Source of the DNA: Nannochloropsis salina CCMP1776
Taxonomy: Eukaryota; Sar; Eustigmatophyceae; Eustigmatales; Monodopsidaceae
Direction of reading: 5' to 3'
Assembly: GCA_004565275.1 (NCBI GenBank)
Contig: SDOX01000019.1
Location: 54,361 to 118,360 of the forward strand
DNA length: 64,000 nt
The notes under the pieces are model-generated. The model saw only the letters and a program-made list of their open reading frames with translations, searched no databases and was not told the origin of the DNA. Both the position numbers and the translations under genes were made by a program. Below are positions 23,801 to 35,000 of this stretch, piece after piece. Position 1 is the stretch's first letter; every line of letters starts with the position of its first letter.

Positions 23801-26800
23801 GATCTGCTCACGACACAGCATTTCTACGATGTCCCGGGAGTGGGCATCCATTGTGATGCATACCATCACCCTTTGACGGTCCTCTTTGCTCAGGTCCGAT
23901 GACTGGGTCAATCGAATTAAATCAGAGAGTTGCGCGACCTGCCTTTGATATTGTATCGTCAACGCTTTGGGATCTTCCCCGGTACGCATGCGTTCGAACG
24001 CCTCCTCTACTTCATGCACGTAATTTACGGCCAAGCTGAGTAGCACAATCTGAGCTGGATCTGATGGCTTTCCTGTTCGAGGATTCTTGTGCATTAACCA
24101 ATCTATACGTGGCATTTCTTGGTACCGGCGAAGAGATTTAGTGAATTTTTGAAAAAGTGTGGTCTTCATGCTTTCGAGTATGGTCTGCAAGTACACCTCT
24201 ACTTTGCCTTGTAAAGGCACAGGCTCGACGAATTCCACTTCCTCGACTCCCACATCGGACACAAATTTCGTGACCAGAGGTCGGGGAGGCTCATCTGATA
24301 AGATCTCTAGGCCTGCTTCTCTTTCTGCCAGCACCAACGTCTTTGTTGAAAGATAGATTTTGGGCGTATGTACCAGTATCCTGTGCGGTGTCGATCCGTT
24401 CGATAAGATGTCCAGTAAATCAGCCTCGCTTACAAAATAGAAGCGTGGGAACTGTCGTCTGCGGCCTTCGAGGAATTCTTTCAAAGATTTTTGGCAAAGC
24501 TCAAGACGCTGCACGATCCTTTCCAAGGAAGCGGAGAGTCCTTCTGCTGTACATGATGACATCACATTTTTCCGAGCCCACGTCTTTTGCAGCGTTTCGC
24601 GCACGTCTAAATCAATCCCCGCGAATCGGAATGCATCTTCGGGCAGCTCCTGTTTGACCTCCTCCGAACCGATGAACAACGGCTCTAGGTATAACCATGT
24701 GCGTTGAATGTCTTGAAAATAGTTGATGGCCTCATTCATTGTGCCCAAAATAACCTGCCAGGCATCTATTTGACTTTCAAAGTGTGCTTTGTACCGCGAG
24801 TTACTCATACTTTGTACAACCAGCTGGTCATTTTCCAGACCCTCGAAATCTTCCTCCGAGATCTTGAGAAGAGGAACTTGGGTATCTTTGTATGGCTCCA
24901 TTTCCCAGGTGATGGATTCCCAACGTGCTTCCAAATTTTCAAGTTGGACCTCCATTTTCTCTTCTTTTGTAGCCTGATCACACATCTCCTCAATGTCCCC
25001 GGCGAATTGCAACAGGTTCAAGGATATAATGTCTCCCAAAGTCAAGTTTGAATTATAATGGGGAATCAAATGTTGCAACCTTTGACTGGCTTCGACCTCA
25101 AACTCTCTATTATCTTCTCCTTGAACAATACCTGAGTCATCGAGGGTGCCTTTCGAAGAATGAACACTGTTGCTCTCATCAGCATTCTCATCATTCGAGG
25201 TACCATTCGCTCCTACAGCTGTCGGAGCACCAGACGCGCCATCAATCTGTCCATCGATGATGTCCTTCCGTTCGCTACATCCACTATTACTCAGTGAAGA
25301 AGCTGCTTCGTCACTTGTAGGCATCAAATCCACCTCTGGCTCCGTTGTACCCGCGACCACACCCTCTTCGACTGCTGTTAAAGATGTCTCGACGGTCGTA
25401 GCTTCACTTTTGGGGGGATGAGGTGTTGAAGGCGTGTGAGCCATTGTGTCCATCGTCTGAATGGCTGAGGTCGTTAGTATCGCGGAGGAAATTGATTGAT
25501 TTTGTTCCCGCGAAGGTCCCAATATCTTGTGAATGAGGACGTCCCAATGGCGGGGCTGCATTTCTTTAGCCCGAAGGCTGCGGATAAGTGGCAGAGTGCT
25601 CATAAATTCTTTGCACATCCCGTCAGTTTTTTGGTAGGCATCAGACCAACGCGTGCATCGATGCAAAGATTTCAAAGACTTGACATGCGATTTCATCTCA
25701 TCCTCAAATACATCGGCGTCCCAACCTGCCCATAGCTGATTATGGGCAAAGGAGAGTGATGTCTGCATGCCTTCGATCACTGCCCACAGTTTTTTTACCT
25801 CCTCCAGCTCGATTCTCACGGTCTCAATCATATCTGCTGATTTTTTAATGACATCATCAGAAAATCCAAAAACCGTACACAAATGTCGAGTCTTTTCCAG
25901 TTCTTGCTTCTCGTCAAGCTGTCTTCGCTCCGCTTCCCGGATTTGATCCCGAGCTGCCTTAGTTTTCGTCGAGAAAGTCCAAAAATTCATGGCATGGAAT
26001 GCCTTCACTTTGTCTTCAATTTCCTGCTCAAAATGCTCCACGCCTTCTTGTATCTTAAGCGACCACATCTTATTGAAAGGGGCGATAGCAGCTACAGTCA
26101 TGGGTGCCTGGCGCTGTGTCTCCTGCCACAAATTTGAAGCGTTTTCCAGGGAAGCGACCAAATTATCAAGGCGATCAATCTTCAGACTCTTACGTTTTGA
26201 GTAATTCAAAGTGGCCCTGCATGTGTCAATGCGAAGGTCCAGCTCGGAGCGCCGCAAGTCCACCGCTTTCAAATGTTCCTTGATCCGAATCAGGGGTTCC
26301 ACATCATACTGACCATTGAAATAGGTTGAGCGCAGGCCTGTGAGAGCCTTATTACAAAAATCTTTCAGCTCCCCAATGGATTCTTTGACATGTTGGATTA
26401 AGCTGTGTCCCGTCAATTCATTAGTAAGAGAGGTTCCCCCCTTTGGAAGCAAAGAAGTCAAATTGTCAAGTCTTTCGTCCCCCTCTTGAACTACTTTCCA
26501 CATCGTGAACGGCGAGCCTCGGATGGGGCCGGCCACCCCTTGGAAAGTACCCAGAAAATCAACGTGAACAATGTATTGGCCAGTACGAGGCACGACGAAA
26601 ATGACCTTATAAGTACCATCCTCCAGGTCCACGACCTTCACTGGTAAGGAATGATCGCTTTTTCCCCGCCGGCTCTGACCGATGTCAGCTTCATAGACGC
26701 CGACAGCGAATTCATCCATGCCGTTTTGTCGATTAGCACCTGAGGCGTCCCTGGCCTGGATATAAAAGGGGGCAGCAAGCCCGTCGATGACATTGCCGGA

Positions 26801-28503
26801 GAGAAGCCCCGGACCGAAGGCCACTGTTTGAAGGGCGCTGGAAACGGGGAAGTAAAAGAAGGACAAAAAGGTGTTGGTGAATGATTTGCTACCAAGAGCG
26901 ACACGTACTTCCGTGGCGACAGGTCCGTGCTTGTCGCAAGCCGGTGTGCTGAAGGTGAGTGTGGAATCGTCGTTTATAAGGCCCGGCACATCGATAGATC
27001 CTTCGACAGAAGTAAGCCGGACTGTGGCCGAGGGGCGAGAATCCAGCCCGCCGTGAGTAAGAAAACGCATACCATTTACCGTGCATAACGTATTGCCGGT
27101 CAAAGGCCCTCTGACCGGGCAGATACTTTCGATTGAATAGGGCGGACCTACGATGCCCATGACCCGGCAAATGAACACCTCGCCAAACCAATGAGTAGCC
27201 CAGCCTCCGAAGAACATTAGCTGTCCATTGTTTGGATCGTACACGATTTGGGTGTCCGCTCGAGCTTCGGGAATTGCACCCACGACGGGTGGACGAACCC
27301 AAGTCTGACTACCAACCTCATAGACAAGTAGCTCGCTGCTATATGTGAACTGAGGGTTTGCGGGATGACTAGCGCTAGCTGTCGCCAGAGACAAGGATGG
27401 ATTCGATGGCAGAGTGGTAGTTGTGCTCAAACTTCCCTCTGTAGCGTTGAGCGACTGCCCGGTGTTGCCCCCCCAGACGAATACTTTGAATTGAGGTACG
27501 GCTTCTACTGCTACCGCTGCGTGATTCCACCGTGCAGGCCCCCACCGCTCTGGACCGCTGGCCGTTTCAATGAAGGTCCATTTGAGTAGTTTTGTATCGA
27601 AGATATGCACATCGTCGAGTTGCGTCGTGGCGTTTGATCCACCGGCCAATACAAGGTAATCTCCCACTGCTACCAGGCTGTGTCCAGATCGGGCTTCTGG
27701 TATATTAGAATCTGAAACGAGAGAGACGCTATCGGCAGGTATATCTTCAGAGGCTGATTCTACCTTCTGAGGGGACCGAGAGGTGTTCATTCCTGTTTTG
27801 CCTGTACTGCATGGATGAAGTAGCTTCCATTCGAACGTTACAATATTCAGCATATGAAGATCGTTGAAATCGTGACGGGAAAAGCCCTCACCACCATATC
27901 CACCGAATATGTAAAGATTTTTCCCGATCAGCGCTGCTGCATGTGCACCTCGTGGACAAGGGGTACTTGAACGACTAATTTCGCCGGCAAGGCAGTTCTC
28001 CCTATTTATGCTCGGACATGGCTGTGACCAATTGTCTTTTGCTGTGTCAAGCACCCAAATATCATTTAAGCGCTGCATGCTACTTCGATAACCCCCAAAA
28101 ATTAATATTTTTGTCTCATCAATGACTGTGGCAGTGTGTCTCCACCGAGGCTCGGGAGTCGATGCCAGGAGCGAGGGGTCACCCTTGATCTGAAAAGGAG
28201 GTGATGTATTTCCGGAGACTTGAACATGTGTCCAATAGAAGGCCTCAGGATTGGACATATCGAGCTTGTACAGCTCATTATTTGGACCAGGGGGTGTTCG
28301 GGCGTCGATGCCTCCAAATAAATAGACCATTCCACTCTTGACTATCGTAAGAGAATGGCCAGACCTCTTTGTTGGTAGGTCACCAATGCAACGCGGCTGT
28401 GACCATTCCACTTCCGCGGGTCGCTGCTGCTCGGAAATAAATAGAAAATGTTTGAGACGAATAATTTCAAATGTGTATTTGGAAAGCAAATCGGACGTAC
28501 CAT
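14879..28503 (-). CDS. ODA11: Outer-arm axonemal dynein heavy chain, alpha type (kelch/IPT/filamin N-terminus)
   Basis: This is the motor subunit of the flagellar outer dynein arm. The protein is about 4516 residues. It starts with kelch repeats (RSGHSLTIV, YLFGG, RWRHTATV; residues about 15-425), then an IPT/TIG-like segment and a filamin-type repeat (about 430-650). That tail architecture is known from the Chlamydomonas alpha heavy chain. P-loops are GPAGTGKT (AAA1, about 1630), GPPGAGKS (AAA2, about 1914), GAAGTGKT (AAA3, about 2277) and GVGGSGKQ (AAA4, about 2625). AAA1 Walker B is CFDEFNR. A coiled-coil stalk (about 2840-3210) and the C-terminal domain (KWVLTGTALL) follow. Ser/Thr/Glu-rich inserts lie near residues 980-1110 and in the AAA5/AAA6 region. 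The proposed start is an exon containing only the ATG at 28501-28503, then a 74-base intron (28427-28500, ATG|GTACGT to GAGCAG|C). An alternative in-frame ATG at 28573 would read through it. The remaining 13.5 kb has no intron. Confidence 0.93.
28427..28500 (-). other. Probable first intron of the dynein gene
   Basis: On the minus strand GTACGT directly follows an ATG, and a pyrimidine-rich end precedes GAGCAG. The intron is 74 bases. Removing it joins ATG in frame to the codons just upstream of the first kelch repeat. Confidence 0.55.
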
Positions 28504-28956
28504 GGCTGTTGTGGAATGGTGCCGGAAGCAGAAATCCTGAAGACAACCTGAAATCCCTACTTGCGGGGCACAAATTTTTTGGATAAGTGGTTTATTAAAA
28601 TTTGGGATATTTTGTCCAGATCGTTTCTGTCACGCAATTGAAATGAATTGCTTAATTAAGAAGAAAATCATTCAATATTGCTTGCGTGTGGAACAGAGTG
28701 GCTCCAAAAAGTGGAAAAAAAAAGAACAATATATGGGCCATCTCGCCCTTCCGATTTTCCTTTCGCGCATTGGTGGTGTATGGATGCTGGTTGACTGCGA
28801 GTTATCACTTAAATCCACTTGCAAACACCATTTATGCATCCAACTGTAGAAAATAGATTTCAGAGAGCCCATTGGTCATTTTTCAATATCCAGTAGTCGC
28901 TTTCTCTGACAAAAGTCTTTTTCCTTTTCCTCCATAGGGCCTGAATTTCGTTCGTC
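28504..28956. other. Divergent intergenic region
   Basis: The region holds the presumed promoters of the dynein (minus) and TM-NodB-like (plus) genes and is AT-rich. A pyrimidine tract ending TCCATAG at about 28938 could be a 5'-UTR acceptor for the plus gene. Confidence 0.5.
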
Positions 28957-30861
28957 ATGACTCGCCACGTTCGCGGCACACCTCTCAACGTCCGGCCCGG
29001 TATTCTCCGCATTGCCTTGGTAGTAACGACCGTCTTCCTGGTCCTGCCTACGCTATGCGTGCCATTGCTACGTGAGTTGAAGGGGATGGACGGCTTTCCG
29101 TCAACCTTGAGGGTCGCCCTAGTAATGGGAGGGGCAGCAGCATGGGCGATAGCCTCTTTCACCTCCGCAACTGTTTGGTTAACGCTCAGTCTAGCAGTCA
29201 CGTTGGCCAGCGGACTTTCGTATTTGTCGATTTTGGGGCTCGTCCAGCCCACATTAATAATGCCCGCAACCGCCCCCTTGTTCGTCGCTGGGTTGATGAG
29301 TGTTCCTGTCCTCGCGTCGTTCGACGTAATTTTGCTTCTGGGCGTCCTGGGTGGCCTTGGCTCGCAGGGCGTGCATCGTGTCCAAGACGGGGCCCGCATT
29401 GAGACATTTGTGCTGGGCACACTGGCGGTGCTTTGCCTGCTGGCGTCGCCTGGCGTGATCGGGTACACAGCGTCAAGGGTCCTCTCCCCTCTCCACACAA
29501 ACATTTTCACACTGCCCATACCCGTTCTGGCCGCCGTGTACCCTTTCCTACAACTCTCCCTCCCCAATTTCTTTATCGGCGGCCTCACTCTTACCCTATG
29601 TCTTGCCATGTGTTTGAGTGACAAACCTGCGGCCACGGTGGCGGCCCGCGACAATGCCCGGGGGTCTCATTGGTTGCTTGCTGCCCTCCTGACCACCCTC
29701 TGCCTCCTGATCAGCCTGACGCCGGATGACAGCCACGCTCTCGCAGCCTTGAACGCGTACACTCTCATCATGACCGGCACCGGGGTGGCGGTGGCGAGCA
29801 CGTCATTTCTGGCTTCCACGGCCCGAGTCTGGGGGCCGGTGCGCTCGGGCGAATTCCAAATGGTCACCTTGGATTTTGTGGCCCTGGCCGCCTATTTCGC
29901 CCTTCCTCTTCTCTACGTCCTGTACCTTGGTCTTCAGCAGCTTCTGCACGCCCCTCTTTCCCTCCCCTTTGCGATCCCCCACTTGGCCCGGCTCCGGATG
30001 TGGCTGCAGCCCTTGTCTCTCTCCCACCCCTTGGGCCCCGCCACGCTCCTGACATGGATGGTGGTCAGTACCCAAGACGCCTTTGAAGAGTCCTCCATCC
30101 TGTGGGCGCATTGGCTGGTGGAGACGTACACCTTGGGGCGTCTGGACACACGGCTCGTCGCCCTCCTAGTCAGCCTGCAGGACCTGCTCCCACATGCCCC
30201 TTCCGCCGCGGGGGCCTCAGAGGACGAGGTCCCACCCGGTAGCATGGCTACAACCAACGCGGGGGCCAAGCAAATCGAAGACACGCGTCCTCAGGCTTTG
30301 GAGGCCCTCTTGGCGCGGACGGAGCTGCCTCGCTTGAACATCTTCGTCACCCCCGGTTTGGCCGCTGCATACCCCACGCTTTGTACGTCCTTGGTACGGC
30401 ACGGGCATGTCCTTGGGGTGGAAACCGCGGCTGGCCCCTTTGCCTTCCCTTGGACGGTCATGGACACGGTCTCCAGAGGCGTCCGGGCGGTCAAACAGGC
30501 CCTTGTGGCCGGGGGCACCAGGGGGGACCTGGCGGGGTACATGGGATCGGACGGACATCGGAATCCGTGGGCGCTTTGGCGGGCCAAAAGCTTACAATTG
30601 CGTTTCATCGCACCTGTGCACCGGGTGGTCCTGGGAGACAACGCAGGGTTGCGCTTGTGCGAGCTTTTGAATCCATGGTGCCAAGGTGGGTTGGTAAAGG
30701 TGGAGGTGGGGGCACAAGGGAGCTCAGGCTACGTACATCTGGCGGCGACTTTGCTGGATTTGAAGGAAAGAGCCGAGGAGGGAGGGTACGTGATCTCAGC
30801 GCTTTCGGAGGTGTGTCCCGTGGTGAAACCCATGGTATTACCCGCCGAGCAGGGGAGATGA
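28957..30861 (+). CDS. Polytopic membrane protein with degenerate NodB/polysaccharide-deacetylase-like C-terminus
   Basis: The ORF is intronless, 634 residues. Residues 1 to about 390 hold roughly ten hydrophobic helices, starting with ILRIALVVTTVFLVLPTLCV. An Ala/Glu-rich linker follows. The last about 180 residues follow the pattern of a NodB (CE4) fold. NIFVTPGLAAAYPTLCTSLVRHGHVLG aligns with the ATFFV...GHEIGNHT region (quoted here as NIFVTPG and VRHGHVLG). DGHRNPWALWRAKSLQLR resembles the RPPYG..nP..l..A..lG segment. The end (LLDLKERAEEGGYVISALSEV) resembles the final helix and ..GY.fvtlsEl strand. The TFDDG motif and the H(S/T)xxHP metal motif are not visible; ETAAGP stands where NHT..HP would be. 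I infer a non-catalytic or altered deacetylase-like domain. The fold assignment is by eye and moderately uncertain. Membrane location is unknown. Confidence 0.5.
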   Translation: MTRHVRGTPLNVRPGILRIALVVTTVFLVLPTLCVPLLRELKGMDGFPSTLRVALVMGGAAAWAIASFTSATVWLTLSLAVTLASGLSYLSILGLVQPTLIMPATAPLFVAGLMSVPVLASFDVILLLGVLGGLGSQGVHRVQDGARIETFVLGTLAVLCLLASPGVIGYTASRVLSPLHTNIFTLPIPVLAAVYPFLQLSLPNFFIGGLTLTLCLAMCLSDKPAATVAARDNARGSHWLLAALLTTLCLLISLTPDDSHALAALNAYTLIMTGTGVAVASTSFLASTARVWGPVRSGEFQMVTLDFVALAAYFALPLLYVLYLGLQQLLHAPLSLPFAIPHLARLRMWLQPLSLSHPLGPATLLTWMVVSTQDAFEESSILWAHWLVETYTLGRLDTRLVALLVSLQDLLPHAPSAAGASEDEVPPGSMATTNAGAKQIEDTRPQALEALLARTELPRLNIFVTPGLAAAYPTLCTSLVRHGHVLGVETAAGPFAFPWTVMDTVSRGVRAVKQALVAGGTRGDLAGYMGSDGHRNPWALWRAKSLQLRFIAPVHRVVLGDNAGLRLCELLNPWCQGGLVKVEVGAQGSSGYVHLAATLLDLKERAEEGGYVISALSEVCPVVKPMVLPAEQGR

Positions 30862-32062
30862 AGTTGTGGTGGGGTCCGAAAATAGGCTTCAAGGTTGGTG
30901 TGGGTGCGTTCTCATGTAAACATTGTGACATAGAAAGTCTATTCACTGAGTGCACTGATTCCAAGCGGACGTCTTCGCATGGATGGGACCAGATGAGCCG
31001 AATATTTACTTTTGTTGTTCCTATTGCGCCGTCATCGTTGCTCATAACATTTTTACAGGACGCATGACGACGACGAAAAGATCAAAAGACAAGGATACAG
31101 CTTTTAATCTTTTTCAGGTGTAGAAAAGATTGCGTCGCATCATGCATTGTTGGATTGACATCCACACCCTGTAAAATAGCAAAATACCAGACGTGGGAGA
31201 CCACTGGCAGTTGATCCGAACCTGTGAAAATCCCTGCCTTTAGCCCGTCCTCACACGATGCTAAGAATCATTTTCGGCACCCGATTCTAACCACTGAACA
31301 CGTCTGACTGAAAGACTGGAGCTCTCTTACGCATATCTACATGTTTTTCCGAAATGAATCGCCAGCAAAATTATGCAAAGCTTCCTAAATGGTTCCATGC
31401 GCCAGGGGGTCAACGGGACAAGTTCAAAGAACGGGATTGACCATGCTTTCCAGAGCACGAACCGCCTTTTTTAAGGAAAAACGTTCCCACCTCCCTCGTT
31501 TATCCGTCCACAACCACAATACAATCCATTGCACTGAATACGCGGTGACGGGCAGGTTTTTCGTGCCCGCTCTGATTTTTTGGGGGGGGGAGACCACAGT
31601 TTATCGCGGCCGTGGCGTCGCCGTCGCAGTCGGACTCCTGCCTCCTTCCCGGTATGCGTCCTTCGCATTGAACGTGGCTTAGCTCGGGAACTTAGGACGG
31701 TTTGATTGGTTGCAAGACAGTTGAATCTTCTTATGTGTACCTTCTTCATGTCGACAGCATTAGGGGCATGGAACCCTATATTTACTTATGTCGCATGGCA
31801 TAGATAGGTGTCGATCCGCTCTCCTCTAGCTTGGGGGTGGGAGACGGCACCACGTACCCTTTCTGCTTGTTGCAGTCGTTATAAACCTCTCATATACTCC
31901 CTTTATTTGTCTTCTTGCAAAAGAAAAAGATCAGAGGGGCAAAGTGAAGGTGACAAGGACCTACGTGTGGCCAAACGGACCTCTTCTGCCATCTTTGACG
32001 GGCACGGGTAGCCCGCTTCCGGATCCACGACGCAAAGCTAAAGTGAATATCTGGAGGGAAAT
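30862..32062. other. Intergenic region
   Basis: About 1.2 kb separates two plus-strand genes. It contains the 3' flank of the TM-NodB-like gene and the promoter of the GH1 gene. Short ORFs on both strands show no conserved features. Confidence 0.55.
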
Positions 32063-35000
32063 ATGGCGGACGAAACCCAGCTTATGCCGTCTCAAAGACG
32101 AGGGTGGCTCCGAAATGTGTTCGCGCCCGTCACTCTCGTGACATCTTTGGTCGCAGTGGCTGTCGCGGTCTACTTCGTCCTAGGCTCGAAGTCTCTGATC
32201 TATCGCCGTCCCGGGTCCTCATCAAGCTTGGAATCTGGTAGGCTTGGGCCATCGGGATGCAGAGGATAACATCTTAGCGTGAATCGTGTGCTCGGGGGGA
32301 TGAGACCGTCCTTTACGGGGGCCATGCACGGGGCGACACGTTTGCTTGGACAAGTTTCCTCCTGGACTCCTACTTGACACCCCCTCTGTCCCTCCTTGAT
32401 ACCCTCACAGGGAAAACTTCCATGCAATGTAAAGTATACCAGGACCCAGCCGACCCGACGTCGACGATCAACATGCCTAGTAAGGAAGTGTTTGCCAGCA
32501 ATCTCACGCAATTCCCGAGGGGTTTTGCATGGGGCGCCGCCACGAGTGCCTACCAGATCGAAGGGGCCTGGGACGAAGACGGGCGAGGGCTATCGATTTG
32601 GGACACATTCAGTCATACCAAGGTACGCATGGACGAGACAAGACAGACTAGGGCGGGGAAAGTGGGCTGGCAAAGCCTTATTTTTCGGTAGTTGCTGCCT
32701 CTCGGCTTGTCGCTGATGGTGCGCCCGTGTCATGTCTTGTTCCCCTCAATTTCAGGGGAAAGTCGAGAACAACGAGAACGGGGACGTGGCGTGCGACCAC
32801 TACCACCTGTATAAAGGTACGTCTGTTCCGGTTCGGTGCTGGGGAAATACTTTGAAATCAAATCAGGCGACGTCCTAAACCAAGACTCCGCATTTTGGGC
32901 CCTCAGAGGACGTGGCCATGATGAAGGCACTAGGAATCACCAACTACCGCTTCTCCATCTCTTGGCCCCGGATTCTACCCAGCGGTACTGGAAATGTGAA
33001 TTTTAAGGTATTTGCCATGAGGGGTGGAGCCCTCGGCTGCATTTTCTTCCTCGGTCTATCACTCTACATAGAGACCGCGCTCGATCTCGGCACTGACAAA
33101 AAAGCGGCCTCCATGTGCCTGCGTTCACCACGCCTGCCGACCGCATGTGTTGCGTCTCACTCTGGTTCTTTTCCCGCCTCCTCTGCCTCGCAGGGTCTGG
33201 AATTTTACAGCGACCTCGTTGACGAGCTGCTAGCGAACGGCATTGAACCCTACGCGACGCTGTACCACTGGGACCTACCTCAAGCCCTTCAAGACAAGCA
33301 CGACGGCTGGTACTCCCCGGTCACGAGTGATGCCTTCGCTGAGTACGCGGACGTCGTCTTTGACGCTCTGGGTGAGGGGCGCAGGGAGGGCAAGGGAGTG
33401 GGAGGAACGGGTTCATGTCTGGTTGTCGTCCACGTGTACTCCCTCCCGTCTAAATCTCGCTTCTCTTGGACAGGAGATCGTGTTAAATATTGGATTACCC
33501 TTAATGAGCCTTGGTGCTCGGCATTATTGGGGTATGGCATTGGGGTACATGCTCCTGGAATCAAGGACATCAAGTCAGGTAGAGACCCTCCCTTCCTACC
33601 TTCCTTCCCCCCTCCCCCCTTTCCCCCCTCGCCCTTTTTTCGTTCTGATGCTTTAGATGTGTCTGTCAGTGAAGGTGTGGGTTGCTTCTCTACAGCATCG
33701 GACGTGAGTCTTTTTTGTCTTCCATCCCGTGGAGGACGCTCCCTGGCCTCGGTACTCCTATCCCTCCTTCCTTCTCACCCTCTCCTTTTCCTCCATCCCC
33801 TCCTTCTTCCTTCCTCACCCTCTCCTTTTCCTCCATCATCTAGGCGCCTACTTGGCGGGTCACCACCTCCTCCTCGCTCACTCCAAAGCGGTCAAACTGT
33901 ACCGAGAGAAATACCAGGTCCTGCAGGGGGGGAAGATTGGCATCACCATCAACAGCGACTTCAAGCAGGTGAGAAAAGAGACGAGAGGCTCAGACGAGGA
34001 AAGGTCCAAAGGTTGGACGTTAGCCACGGTTAAATAACAGGCAGGACAACAAAGAAGGGGAAAAGGGAGAAATCCAGCGAGGGCGCACTCCTGGCACGCG
34101 CCGAGTGACCCGCACAGGCCGGGAGGGTGCGCCTTCCAGCAGGTGCACCTGGGAATCTATTCAATCTCCTTCCCGCCCTCCCTCACCCGCCCCCTTTCTG
34201 TCATGCGACCTACAGTATTATTGCGACAACACTTTGGACAAGGCGGCGGCAGAGCGGTCGCAGATTTTCGTGATGGGCTGGTTCGCCGACCCGGTCTTCC
34301 TGGGCGACTACCCGGAGGAAATGCGCAAGACGGTAGGGAAGAGATAGGGGGAAAAGGGAGGGACAAGGAGCGAGGGAGAATAAAAGAGGGGAATGTCTGG
34401 ACGCGACGACGCCCTGCCATGTCTGTGTATGCCTGGCAATGCTTACTTTCCTCCCCCATGCCCTTATTTACCCTGTTCCTCCCTTTGCTCACCCTCTCTG
34501 TGCTCTTTTTCCTTGCCGCAAGTGCGGGGATCGCTTGCCGTCTTTCACGGAGGAAGAGAAGGTGGATCTGAAGGGCTCGTTGGATTTCCTGGGGCTCAAT
34601 CACTATACTACGGCCTTGGTGGCCTCCCCCCTCTTCCGGACGAACGGTGGGAACTACTACACCGACATGGGCACGATGGATTCCTCCGACAAGGTGGGTG
34701 GGTGCCTCAGGGGTGTTTTCGTGGCGCTCGTTTCCTGCCTTTTCCTGCCCACTTTCTCCTTGTGGACGTGGTGGAGGGTGCGTGATGCTTGTGTCTAGAA
34801 TAAGAGCTGTCGGTGGATGGCCGGGGGCGCGACCATGGCGTCCACCCAGGCAGCCCGGGAACTGTGCCGGAAGATTTGACGAGGAATTTTCCTGACTTTT
34901 TCCCATGTCTTTTCCCTTTATTTCTCTCCTCTGCGCCGTTCAGTCTTGGCCTGTGGGGGAGTCTGGGTGGTTGAAAGATGTCCCCTGGGGGTTGCGGAAG

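Noticed and set aside
28957-30861. GPI-transamidase or glycosyltransferase subunit as identity of the polytopic protein
   Set aside because: No GAA1, PIG-U or GT-C signature was found, and the C-terminal strand order fits a NodB-like domain better.
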